Assembly (NCBI GenBank): GCA_038049695.1
Contig: CP142458.1
Coordinates: 41,819,501-41,883,500, forward strand
Length of the DNA stretch: 64,000 bases
Origin: Cinnamomum chago
Lineage: Eukaryota; Streptophyta; Magnoliopsida; Laurales; Lauraceae
Reading direction: 5' to 3'
Position numbers and translations under genes: made by a program. The notes beneath the pieces were generated by a model. It searched no databases, was not told the origin of the DNA, and saw only the letters and a list, made by a program, of their open reading frames with translations. Below are positions 35,263 to 45,816 of this stretch, one piece after another; the stretch's first letter is position 1; every line of letters starts with the position of its first letter.

Positions 35263-36104
35263 TGATGGTCCCGGCTTTTCTCTTTTTCCAAAGCTGCCTC
35301 CGCCCCGGGGCTGACGGGGTATGGTGGAGGGAAAGAAAGGAAAAGCAGGCATCAGTTTTTTTTTTTGTACGGGTATGCCAGATTTTCTATTCTACTTGGA
35401 ATTTAGAGTGGTGATCCAGAGATTCACCTTCACAAGTAGAAAAGGAAATCAACTTTTTTCCATCTTTCCATTGCACACATATTTTTAAAGAAAAGAGACA
35501 AGGTTTGTTTTTTGAATGCCGTGAGAGGCGGTTTTCTTTGTTTGCCGTGAAAGGCGATTTACAAATCTTATCAATAATGAAAGACAAGAGATGTGATTTT
35601 TTTTGTCTCTTTATAAAAAAAATACAATGCAACAGAAAAGAAAGAAAAGGAATCTAACTTCTCATGCGATTGTGGGGGACCCGTTCAGATCGACGGTCGC
35701 GAGTTATGTATGGACTCCGCCATCGTCCTTCAAATGAGAACTTTAATGCTTGATTTCTTGGCTTGGCTCCAACCTCAGATTTTTAGAGGATAAGGACCAA
35801 GGTAAGGTCCTATATCCGGTAAAAAGCCGAGTAGACGGGCTGAAAAGCAGCATCTAGCCATGTTGGATAGAAGGAGAGGTGGCCTTTGGGGGGGTGGCCT
35901 CCCAAGGGGCTTTGATCACCTTGTAGTGCTTGTTGTAGCAGAGTTTTCTTGAAGGAGCAGAGTTGTAGAGATTTCTCTGAGGATTTTTGAATGATTTTCT
36001 GGCGATTTTTCTGGATCTTTGAATGATTTTCTGGCGATTTTTCTCTGGATCTTTGAATGATTTTCTGACGATTTTTCTGGATCCGTTTCTCTTGGAATGG
36101 CCTC

Positions 36105-36113
36105 CTATTTATA
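36105..36113 (-). promoter_or_regulatory. TATA box, Tat 3' LTR
   Basis: The minus strand reads TATAAATAG; the same site in the 5' LTR is at 57621-57629. Confidence 0.65.
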
Positions 36114-36787
36114 GACATTTGGTAGCCATTTAGGAGAGTTTATGAGCATTTATGGTATTAATGCTCATGATGGGAGGAGTTACAAGTTTTTAATTACTTG
36201 TTTTGTAACTCCTTTTTCCTTGAATTTGATTGGCCGATGGAGAGTAGTGGGCATTTAATCGCCTTTAATCTCCATGATGACGGGAGTTTCATGATTTTAA
36301 TGTCATGATTACTTGGACTTGTAACTCCCATTTGCTTGCTTCTGATTGGGCCGTTCAAAATAATGAGTTAATGACCGCATTAACTTGCCATAAACGGGTC
36401 ATTTAACTTCATTAATTGATTGCCTGGGCGCTTGAAGAGTCGCGGGCCGTGCCGCGTCCTTTGGGATTCTTCTTGCGATGATCATCAATGGACCCACATA
36501 CCATTTGATGTCGGATGGTGATCCAATGTCAAACATTGGTTGATGTCAGCGGGCCAGCAACATCTGTCCAGTCGATTTCACGATCGGGCGGGCAGAAAGG
36601 GTGCTTTCTTGGTTAGCCGTTTGACGATCTTGAGGCGTCCGATGATGATCTAATGATTCCAGTGATGGATCCGTGATGTTGATGAAGATCGACGGATATC
36701 ATGCACAAAAAATCAGATTTTGGAAAAATCACAGGGGCCAATCAACTCGAAACGCGAAAAATACCCGAAAAATGGGGTTTTTGGGCG

Positions 36788-36846
36788 AGGTCCGGCGGCC
36801 CGGACCTCCATGGTCGCCGGCGACCATGGGGCCGGCGACCATGGGC
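36788..36846. repeat. Palindromic segment in Tat LTR (22-bp perfect palindrome)
   Basis: A hairpin with 8-bp arms AGGTCCGG/CCGGACCT and a 4-bp loop (36788-36807) is followed at once by a perfect 22-bp palindrome centred on GCCGGC (36808-36829). Half of it is then repeated (15 bp) in this LTR only. The 5' LTR has the same structure near 58305-58345 without the duplication. Confidence 0.9.
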
Positions 36847-37084
36847 CTTGGCCCATTTTTTTGGCCGCCTTTCGGTCGCTTTTTCTTCGCCGTTTTTCGT
36901 CCGTTTTTGCTTTTGTTTTCTCCTGCATCTTTCTTGGAATTTCCTCTCATTTATTGGCTGGATTTCCCTCAAGAAAACCTGACGAGAAGCCGTGCAAATC
37001 GGATCACAAAGTTTCCCATTTTCTGAAAAGCCGAAGACTTTGCTGTGGAGAACTGCCGATTTTTTTGTCAAGCGTCGAAACTAG

Positions 37085-37590
37085 GTCAAACGATGTCGGA
37101 ATGACCTGAAATTCGACGTGTAGCTTCTTGAGCAGCAGACGAGACCAACCATAGGCTTTTGTTCAGGTTTTGAAGCCGTTTGGGGGCCCGCAAATGCTTG
37201 ACTTGATTTCACTGCGAGGGAAATGCCGAGCTTTGACTTTCAGTCAAACGATGTCCGATTGACCTGAAATTTGATGGGTAGCTTCCTCATCAGTAGATAG
37301 GACCAACCATAGGCTTTCGTTTGAGTTTTGAAGCCATTTGGAGTCATGCAAACGCTTGCCTTTATTTCACCGCGAGGGAAATGTCGAGCTTTGACTTTTG
37401 GTCAAACGATGTCCGATTGACCTGAAATTCGACGTGTGACTCCCTCATCAGTAGATAAGACCAACCATAGGCTTTCGTTTGAGTTTTGAAGCCGTTTGGG
37501 GTCATGCAAACGCTTGCCTTGATTTCACCGCGAGGGAAATCCCGAGCTTTGACTTCAGGTCAAACGATGTCCGATTGACCTGAAACTTGA
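37085..37590. repeat. 158-bp tandem repeat in Tat U3 (over 3 copies)
   Basis: GTCAAACGATGTC starts at 37085, 37243, 37401 and 37559, an exact 158-bp period. The unit also contains CCATAGGCTTTCGTTTG and CCGCGAGGGAAAT. The 5' LTR repeats this at about 58587-59090. Confidence 0.9.
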
Positions 37591-37895
37591 CATGGAGCCT
37601 TTTGGAGGTATTTTGTAACCATCCGTAGGCTCTGATCGAAGATTTGAAGTCTTCGACACTGTCGCCGCCGGGAGCTGCTGCTCAGCTGTTGGAGAAGTGA
37701 AGTTAGGCCGAATGATGTCGGAATGGCCCGAAACTTCATGTGTACCTCTCTTTTGGTTGTTTTGAATGACCTTGCAGTTTTTGTTTGATTCTGACAAGAT
37801 CTGATGCTTGAAGTAGCGCCTGCCTATTTTTGGTAAGATGCGGCTCCGTGTAGCTTTTGGTGTGAGGAGGCAAAGTGACATTTTTGGTGTCAACA

Positions 37896-37910
37896 AATGC
37901 CCCCTCGAGG
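37896..37910 (-). promoter_or_regulatory. Polypurine tract of Tat element
   Basis: The minus strand reads CCTCGAGGGGGCATT directly before the LTR start TGTTGACACC. The G-run with a GCA end fits Tat-type tracts. Confidence 0.8.
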
Positions 37911-37912
37911 TA

Positions 37913-38929
37913 CAGCGACGATATGGTTTTTGCAGTCGATGTGCCTCGAAGAGAATTTTGAAGAAGAGCTTCTGACTTGACCAAGAGTCTTTGAGCTTTT
38001 TTTTTTTTTTTTTTTTTTTTAGTAACCTTTTGAGTTTCCAGGGGATTTTATGGTAGTGAGAGGGATCACGTACCATCTCAAGGCAAGATTTTGAGAATGA
38101 CATTTGGATTTGGATTTGGTTTTGGTTTTTTGGTTTTGATTTTGACCTTGTGACCTAACAAGCTGTATGTGGCAGGTTAGGGGGTCAGGTTTTTTGTTTT
38201 GGTTTTGACCTTGTGACCTAACAGGCTGTATGTGGCAAGTTAGGGGGTCGGGTTTTGATTTTTGGTTTTGGTCTTATGACCTAACAAGCTGTATGTGGCG
38301 AGTTAGGGGACCATGGTTTGGTTTTTTGGTTCACTCTTTGGGACAATTTTGGGTCCATTGGAGTGGTTTGGGCTTTTGTGGAATGTCAATTTCAAGATTT
38401 TGGCTTAATTTGGTTCATGAGGTGGGATGGTTTGGATTTTTGGAAACTCATGAAGCTTGGATTTTTGTATGGTCCAATCAACTCAAAAGAGGCATGGGAC
38501 CATTTTTTTTTGTATGCTCTTGGTAAGAGGAATTTGGACTAAAAGCCACTTTTAGTGCCTAGGTGGTCAAACCTGGCTCATATGGGCTAACCCATGGAAC
38601 CTTAAGCTTTGAAGATGGCTTAGATCTCATATGGTGTCATTTTCATAAAGAATATCTAAAGATATCTCTTTTGGGTGGAGAATATCTAAAAATATCTTTA
38701 CTTTGAGAGATTTTTTTCAAGTTTCCTTGATTTTGGGAGAGATTCTCTCAAAATATATTTCTTTGGGAGAGAATATCTATCATTCCCTTTCTTTTTGGAG
38801 AGAATTTCTCAAGGAATCTTTGTTTTGGGAGAGAATATCCCAAGTTTCCTTTTCTTTTGGGAAGGTTGCTAATTTTAAGCACTTACCTCCTTAGTTTTCT
38901 TCTCTTTCCTCTTTTGGTTTGCTTTCTTC
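37913..38929. other. Noncoding spacer between 3' LTR and antisense gene promoter
   Basis: About 1 kb without a credible gene. It has a poly-T run (37999-38021), a three-copy repeat (38148-38315) and degenerate GGGAGAGAATATCT units (38690-38870). It would be upstream sequence of the antisense gene. Confidence 0.7.
38148..38315. repeat. Tandem repeat, about 64 bp x 3
   Basis: Units share GTGACCTAACA, GCTGTATGTGGC and GTTAGGGG, with T/G-rich linkers. Confidence 0.8.
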
Positions 38930-38937
38930 TATAAAAG
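38930..38937 (+). promoter_or_regulatory. TATA box of antisense gene
   Basis: TATAAAAG about 120 bp before the ATG at 39058, plus strand. The interval is pyrimidine- and CTTC-rich, like a plant 5' leader, and has no ATG before 39058. Confidence 0.6.
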
Positions 38938-39057
38938 CAAGGGAGGTGGGATCTCTTGCTCCTATTGCTTTCTTTTTGCAAAAGTCTTCAAGAGTTGCTC
39001 TAAGATCAAGAATCCTCCTTCTTCAAGAGTCTTCAAGTTCTTCTTTCTTCTCCATCC

Positions 39058-42000
39058 ATGGCTTCAAGTAAGTTTTTTTTTCTCTTTTTTTTTTTTTTGC
39101 AAGAAATTCCATGTAAAGAAAGTTTCATCATCATTTTTTTTTCTTTTTTTTTTGCACGTGTTGTTTTCCATTTTTTTTTTACACGCCCTTTTCTTTTCTT
39201 TTTTTTTCTTCTCTCTTTTTTTTTTACTGTTGTACGGACATGTCCGTACAGCCTGGGCCGTACGGCTTGTGGGCCAGCCCAGAAATTTTCTTTTCTCTTT
39301 TTTTTTCTCTTTCTTTTTAGGAAAGAAAACTTTCTTTTCCCCTCTTTTTGCTCTCCATGATAATGAGATTTATGCAATCCAAGATGCTCATGCATTCCCT
39401 TTTTTTTTTTATGCATCAAGATAGAAGGCTAGAATTTCTATGCTAAGCCAACATGAATTTTGACTTAGACAAAGTTTGATTTTGACCAAATTGGGTTGGA
39501 ATTGGTCAAATTTTGTCAAGGTTTTCCTAGCATCTAGTGCATGATGATTTTCTTTTATGCATGATTTTTGGTAAATTGAATTGGGAGCATGATGATGATG
39601 CACACCTGGAAATCTTTTGCAAGGCACGAGATTTGAAGCTCGCAGCAATGTTGAGCTCTTTCTTTAGTCTTGCGGGGGTTTCAAGGAGCTTTTTGCAAGT
39701 TTTGGGATTTGAAGCTCGCAGCAATGTTGAGCTCTTTTCCGGTTCTTGCGGAAATTTGAGAAGACTGTCTTGATCTCACAGCAATGTTTGAGTTCACGTC
39801 TTCTTTGAGAATCCTTCATTGATCATGAGGTCGCGGCGATGTTGAGCTCATCTTCAGGCTTCCTTTCTTTTCGGGGTGATTCCCTTTTCTTCGGAATTGC
39901 CCCGGAGTCATGCCAAAATTTCGCTAGGATTTTTTTTTTAGCAAAATTCTGTCATTCTGTTGATTGATTTCTTTCTTTCAATCTTTGCAGGCAGTTCCTC
40001 CAAAACGAACAAGGGTAAGGAACCAGTTACCAATGCACCTCGTCGATCTGCCAAATCTTCCAATGCGGCCGTACAGCAGGCCTGGGAGAAGGTCCAGTAT
40101 GTGGAGAGAAACTTGGAAGAGTGTGACTCGCTCAACCGAGATGAGATGAGACAGCGACTGATCGCTTTCAAGGATGAGGAGCTCTACAAGATTATGGTAA
40201 GCAATCGTCCTTGGGTCATGGACGATCAGAGCGTTATGCCCAAGCCTACTTTTTTCTTTGGTGATGCAGCCCCTGATGATTCGTCATACCAAAGGAGATG
40301 CTTTCAATTCTCTTACACAGCTGATGGTGAGGAGAGAACCATTTCTACCCGATCGCCTTTGGATCGTACTATTTCGATCATGAGTCTTTCTCCCACATGC
40401 TCTAAGAGAGAAGATCCTCCAAGCTGGGTGAAGAGGACCAATGTGGTCAAGACCGGGGTTTTTGTTGGCGGTCCTTCTGGTTATGCAGAGAAGTCGCCTG
40501 TCCGTCTAGACATGTTGATGCCGGCCAGCGGCTACCAAGGATCTGATCATCCATCGGTTGATTTGAGACCGGTGGGCCTTGGCATTTTCAGGGGTGATGG
40601 CAGCAATTGGGTAAAGCCATTTCGTCTTCGTGGCCGCTTCAGTGCAGACTCAGGCTGGGAGTCGTGGACTGATCACATCCTGCAGATCGGCGGTGCCATT
40701 CTGAAGGAGGCCGAGATTTTTGATGCGGTTCGCGCTTTTAGGCAAACCGCAGTTTTCTCTGATGAGGCTTTTATGGCCATGCTGGAGTCCTTCCTTCCAC
40801 AAACCAACACCTTCATTGTTACGAATGGTGAGATTGGTTTTTCTTTGAAGGAGCTGAGTGCCATTACCGGGTTGCCCATCCTCGGCAAACTCTATGAGGA
40901 ATTTATGCCGATCGACAGCGTCCTTGAGGAACAGTCCGAGGAGTTCAGGCTTTTGTACTTTCAGCTTGTCGCCTTCTATGATTTTTTGAAGGAGAAGGAG
41001 GGCTTGAAAGTCCGGTGCAGCAATTGGAAGAATTTTGGCTCTTTATCTCCCAACTTCTTTGGCAGTGGAGAATCTTCTGATAAGAATCTGGCTTCGAAGA
41101 AGATCTCCGTTATGCGAGAAAATCTGAAGGAATTCTTTGCAAGCACAAGCGCCATTTGTTCCGACATCGCGCTGCGAAGAGATCTCGCTATGTACCTCAC
41201 TTACTGGCTAGGTGAGGCTGTCTTTGTTGGAGGAGATGGGACGCACATCAGGCCGCATTGTATTTTTCCGGCTTGTCAGATGGCGTTTGGAGAGCAGCTA
41301 GCTTTGGTGCCGGCTCTTTACTCCTATTTATGTACCGAACTTCAGGCTGCTGCTTTCTTGGTCCGGTTTGGGCTCCCCATGAACAGAGTATTTTCAGCCC
41401 ATATTTTCTATTCGTGGTATGTGTACCACTGTCCTGGCTTTCACCGTTTAGGCGTTGCACAGGATGATGACCCTTTTATGATTCGGTTGGCTAGGGGAAA
41501 AGCCGTTTCCGATTCACTTCTGTCCACCCGCTTGAGAATCCGACGATTCAGGGATGTCGAGATTGGGCAATCTTCAGTAAAGCTTTCTCCAGATTTGCGG
41601 AAGAAGGCTTTTGATTTTGGTGTCTCCCGTGATTCCACCAGGGCAGGATCGGGAAGACACTATTCTTTGACCAACGCAGAGAAGAGGTGGCTTTTAAACA
41701 TACGTGTTGGCACGATGGTGTACCGCAGACATCTTTTTGTTGACATCCAGCCGTATGTCCCTTCGCGTTTTGCGTTGTAGTTAGGCTTCTCTCAAGGCGT
41801 TGTTGGAGCGCCTTCGAGCATGGTGAAGCGTTTTGGAGGTTTGCAGGACGGGAGAAATGCATGGGCTTTCTATAGTGCGGAGGACACTACTGCCATGATT
41901 TCCTATCCTGAGTTGCCCACTTTCCGGACTACTGGCTTCACGAAGTGGTTCGTGGAGAGCTTTGCTGTGTACCGAGGGCTTTCCGAGAAGGAGCTGAATG

Positions 42001-43870
42001 TCAAGCAATCTCCTGGGAAGGGTCTTGGTAGATCAGATGGCGTCCGTCGAGAGGAAGTTTTGTTCTTCCTTTCTGGAGAGAAGCATAGGATAGGCTTTCT
42101 CGAGGAACAGGATGTCATCAGATCCGGGGCCGCACAAGAGATACCTGTTGAGGTCTTGAGACAGTTCGCGGAGGAGGAAGCCGAGATCGACACTTGGATG
42201 CAAGCAGAGCAAATGAAGGCTTCCATGGGGTCTACTGGTAGGAGCGGGCCATCCAGTGAGGAGCCAAGTGGAAGTCCTGACTTTGACAGTGAGGTAGGTA
42301 CTTCAAGTAGACCGGCTCGTAGAAAAAAGGGGAGGAGAGGACAGCGTCGCATTGAGAGACGTCACGAAGACTCTCCTGATCTGGAAGTCCCTCCTACTAT
42401 TGCTGAGGAGGTATCAGGAGATGCTGGTGAGCCTCCAAAGAAGAGGAGTCGTGAAGAAGAGACCGCCGATGTTGGTATGATTCTCCTTCTTTTCTATTTC
42501 CGCTTCTTTCCTTTTATGAGGGATTTTTTTTTTATCTGCTATTTTCTTTCTTTTGCAGAAGATGAAAACTTGGTGATGCCCGAGGTTCCTGTCGATGAGG
42601 CGGTGATGGATCCAGTTACGGCATCTGAAGAAGAATTGAGGGACTCTGGGGAGGACCCAGAATCTCCACCTGGTATGAGGATGATGATTTTTTTTTTTTT
42701 TTTTGAATTTGCTGACACATATTTTTGTTTTCTTGTCAGCTGACTTGCCAGAGGATTCCGACTTCGAGCCATCTATGGATATAGCTTTTGACGATGCCTC
42801 AGATGAGCAAATGGAGACAGAAAGTACTCCACCCATCACGGAAGAAGGTATTCCATAGTGATAATCTTGACATTGATTTTTTTTTTTTTTACAAGATCAT
42901 ATTCATACCTTTTCTTGTGTTTTTGTCAGCAGGTTGTGAAGCAACAGGAGAAGTTCCTTCGCCTTCCTCAGGGCCAGAGCAGGAGATGCCAGCAGCCGAT
43001 CCAGAAGTAGGGGCTTCTTCTACCAGTCCCGTCACGGCAGAGGCGGGACTTTGTGGTGATATTGCTTCTTCAGTGGCTCCGCTTGGAAAGAGCCTTTTGA
43101 TTTCTTCTCCACCACGGCCTGACGTGGGCAGTCAGCCAACAGAGCATGGTGAATCTCCATCCGGACCATCCCTTCAATATGCAAAGAAGGTGTTGAAGAG
43201 TGTGCTGAGCTCATGGGTTGAAACTCTCTCTTCTGGCCATTTGGAAGCTGGTTTTGGCATGGTCAAGCATGTACAGGACATCCTTGCTGACAGTGCAGAG
43301 GTCGGTCTGGACATTGCAAGTGCCAAGGCCTTTGTTGATGAAGTCATTGCTTTAGGCGACAAATGGACTGAGACCAAGAATTTCCCAAGCAGTGACTTTT
43401 TCAATGAGATGTTTTTGCAGCCATCCGGTAAGATCAAATCTGAAATGGATGAGATCTCACGGGCTCGGAAGCAATTCGTTCGGGAGAGGAACGTTACCGA
43501 GTTGGCTATCATCGAGCTAACACAGGACCTGCGCCGTCTTGATAGGGAGGTCACAGAAGCTAGGCAGCGCCTTGAGCAATTGCAAGAACAAAATGCTACC
43601 AAATGGACTGCCATTGTAGAAGCCCGTGCTAAAGAGGGAACTCTGATTCGCCAAGTTGAAGAAGCCAGTAGCAGCCTTCAGAGAAAGACTCAGGAGTATG
43701 AGCAGTGGCAAATTCTCTGGGAAGAGCTTCCTCGTGCTGAAGATGGGTCGCGGCGTTCTGCCGCGTTTTATGGCAAGATCTTGAAGAAGCGCGGTCTTGA
43801 AGCTTTGGAGGCTAATGCCAAGAGTCTGCTTGAGGAACTGGATCTTTGGTTGAAGACCAAGCTAGACTGA
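39058..43870 (+). CDS. Spliced antisense gene of Tat element, plant-mobile-domain-like protein
   Basis: Opposite strand to gag-pol. Five exons: 39058-39067, 39991-42474, 42559-42672, 42740-42847 and 42930 (or 42933)-43870. All introns are GT-AG and interrupt after the first codon base; total about 1,218 codons. The long exon 2 frame has no ATG of its own and becomes complete only through the 10-nt first exon. Residues ~215-515 resemble the plant mobile domain (G-E-I-G-F-S-L-K-E-L, G-L-P-I-L-G-K, then Y-L-T-Y-W-L-G). Basic patches near 776-795 (R-R-K-K-G-R-R) and P-P-K-K-R-S-R look like nuclear signals. Acidic Ser/Pro-rich linkers follow, then a C-terminal coiled coil (~1075-1170). One in-frame TAG (41778-41780, codon 600) breaks this copy. 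Antisense ORFs are known in Tat elements; the role is unknown. Confidence 0.82.
39068..39990 (+). other. Intron 1 of antisense gene (923 nt)
   Basis: Donor CAA/GTAAGT, acceptor TTTGCAG/GC. It contains long poly-T tracts (39070-39420) and three ~75-bp units with GAAGCTCGCAGCAATG (39620-39800). Other introns: 42475-42558, 42673-42739, 42848-42929/42932, the last with a CAGCAG tandem acceptor. Confidence 0.75.
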
Positions 43871-44073
43871 GCTCTTTATTACAAACTCTTTTCTTCTTTT
43901 CTCTCTTCTTCTTTTTTTGGGTACCTCTATGTAAAACATTTTTGGTACTCTGTGTACCTTTTACTTAAATTCTTTTTGATGAAAATAAGCAAAGGTTGGA
44001 TGAGAATGTTTGTTTGAAAATTTTGATCAAAAGGTTGTCATTTTGTGAAAATCTTTTGTCAAAAGGGTTGTTT

Positions 44074-44780
44074 TAGGCATGAGAGCCTGATTTTATGGCA
44101 AAAAGCCTGGTTTTTTTATGGCTTAAAAAGCCGAATTTTGAGATGGCATGAAAGCCGAGTTTATGGCATGAAAGCCAAAATTTTCTTTTTGGCATGAGAG
44201 CCAAGTTTTTGGTGGCGTGGAAGCCAGTTTGGAGATGGCATGAAAGCTGAATTTGGATTTATGGCATGAGAGCCAAAATTTTGGATGCCGTGGAAGCCGA
44301 AATTTTGAGGTGGCATGAAAGCCGATTTTGGTGGCGTGAAAGCCAAATTTTAGGATGGCATGAAAGCCGATTTTTTTGGAGTGGCATGAAAGCCGTTTTT
44401 TTGTGGCGTAAAAGCCGATTTTTTTTTTTTTTAAAAAATGGCATGAAAGCCGAGTTTGAGATGGCATGGGAGCCAAAGATTTTTTGTGGCATGAAAGCCA
44501 AGATTTGGTTTGTGGCATGAGAGCCGGTTTTTTTTTTGGTGTAAGAACCAGATTTTGTTTTTGGCATGAAAGCCGAAATTTCTTTTTGGCATGAAAGCCA
44601 GATTTTTTGTTTTTGGCATGAAAGCCAGATTTTTTTTTTTTGAAAACCGAGTTTTGTTTTGTTGGCATGGAAGTCGAATTTTGATTTTTGGCATGCAAGC
44701 CGGATTTTTGATTTTTTGGCGTGAAAGCCGGATTTTTGGCATGGAAGCCGGGTTTTTTGGCGTGAAAGCCAAGTTTTTGG
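44074..44780. repeat. Degenerate ~25-bp tandem repeat, about 28 units
   Basis: Units of GGCATGAAAGCC followed by a T-rich stretch. All minus frames stay open (up to 247 codons) because the unit lacks stops, giving a repetitive F-H-A-K peptide. I do not treat this as a gene. It lies just downstream of the antisense gene. Confidence 0.9.
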
Positions 44781-44792
44781 TTTTCAAAAATG

Positions 44793-45236
44793 CAAGTATC
44801 GACTAAAAGTCGCCTCCCTGCCAAATGGTATTGTAAGTATCGATGGAATGTCGCCTCCTTGCTCATTCAGTTACGAGTATCGATGGAATGTCGCCTCCTC
44901 GCGGATTTGGGTGCAAGTATCGACTAAGCGTCGCTTCTTTGCTGAATGGTATTGCAAGTATCGATGGAATATCGCCTCCTTGCTCATTCGGTTGCGAGTA
45001 TCGATGGAATGTCGCCTCCTCGCGGATTTGGGTGCAAGTATCGACTAAGCGTCGCTTCTTTGCTGAATGGTATTGCAAGTATCGATGGAATATCGCCTCC
45101 TTGCTCATTCGGTTGCGAGTATCGATGGAATGTCGCCTCCTCGCGGATTTGGGTGCAAGTATCGACTAAGCGTCGCTTCCCTGCTTTTGTCTTCAAAAAT
45201 TTTGTTTTGTGGGTATCGATGGAATGTCGCTTCCCC
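44793..45236. repeat. 121-bp higher-order tandem repeat built from three 40-mers
   Basis: Three related 40-41-bp units (each with AAGTATCGA or GAGTATCGA and a GTCGC core) form a 121-bp block; CGATGGAATGTCGCC recurs at 44881, 45002 and 45123. Degenerate single units continue to about 45435. Confidence 0.9.
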
Positions 45237-45816
45237 ACGTTTTTGAATTTTGAAGTTTTTTCGAACCTTTGTTTTGTTTTTTGTTTGTTTTGAAATTTGG
45301 GTTGTGGATATCAACTGGAACGTTGCGTCTCCACGATTTTTGAAATTTTGGGGTTTTGGAAGTATCGAATGGGGTTCGCATCCTTCCGGTTTTGGGTTTT
45401 ACAAGTATCGACTGAACGTCGCTTCCCTGCGGTTTTTGAAAAACCATTTTTTTTTTGTTTAAAGACACGAGGGTCGTAAATTTTGACTCAAAACCATTTT
45501 GGTGGTAAAAGTCGGGGTGGACTAGGGCTGAAATCCCTAGGTCCTTCTTTTGTTTCAAACCATGAATTTTGGTTTCAAGGATCGAAAATTTTGGTCAAGT
45601 TTGGGAAGAGGCTCCTAAACTTGAATTTTTGGATCTGCTTTTTTTTCTTTTTTTTTTTAACAATGAAACGATGAAAGAAACATTGTTTTGAGGGGTTTTT
45701 TTTTTAGAAATTTCAACAAGAGGATGAAAATTCCAAAAGGAGTGGGTTTGATGAGTAGATACCTAGGAATAGGCTTTGGCCGTGCAGGCGTCGCTCTGAC
45801 CCGATGGAAGAAGCCT
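45237..45816. other. Spacer after pol stop, decayed repeats
   Basis: Contains diverged GTATCGA units to about 45435, then T-rich sequence. No gene seen. It is the 3' untranslated end of the pol transcript facing the antisense gene. Confidence 0.6.

Larger units (their letters stand above)
35263..37895 (-). repeat. Tat element 3' LTR (2633 bp)
   Basis: On the minus strand it starts TGTTGACACC and ends GGGACCATCA. Compared with the 5' LTR it has an extra 15 bp in the palindromic segment near 36830. U3 holds a 158-bp tandem repeat. A TATA box lies on the minus strand at 36105-36113. The many overlapping ORFs here, for example 36673-37109, are shadows in GC-rich U3. Confidence 0.95.

Noticed and set aside
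36673..37109. Overlapping ORFs of 70-129 codons on both strands, repeated at 58217-58610
   Set aside because: They lie in the GC-rich U3 of the Tat LTR pair, overlap in several frames, and have no domain. They are low-stop composition.
39033..39419. Lys-rich minus ORF of 128 codons
   Set aside because: Reverse of poly-T tracts inside intron 1 of the antisense gene.
44123..44866. 247-codon minus-strand ORF with F-H-A-K repeats
   Set aside because: Translation of the ~25-bp tandem repeat; other frames are open too, and unit length is not a multiple of three.
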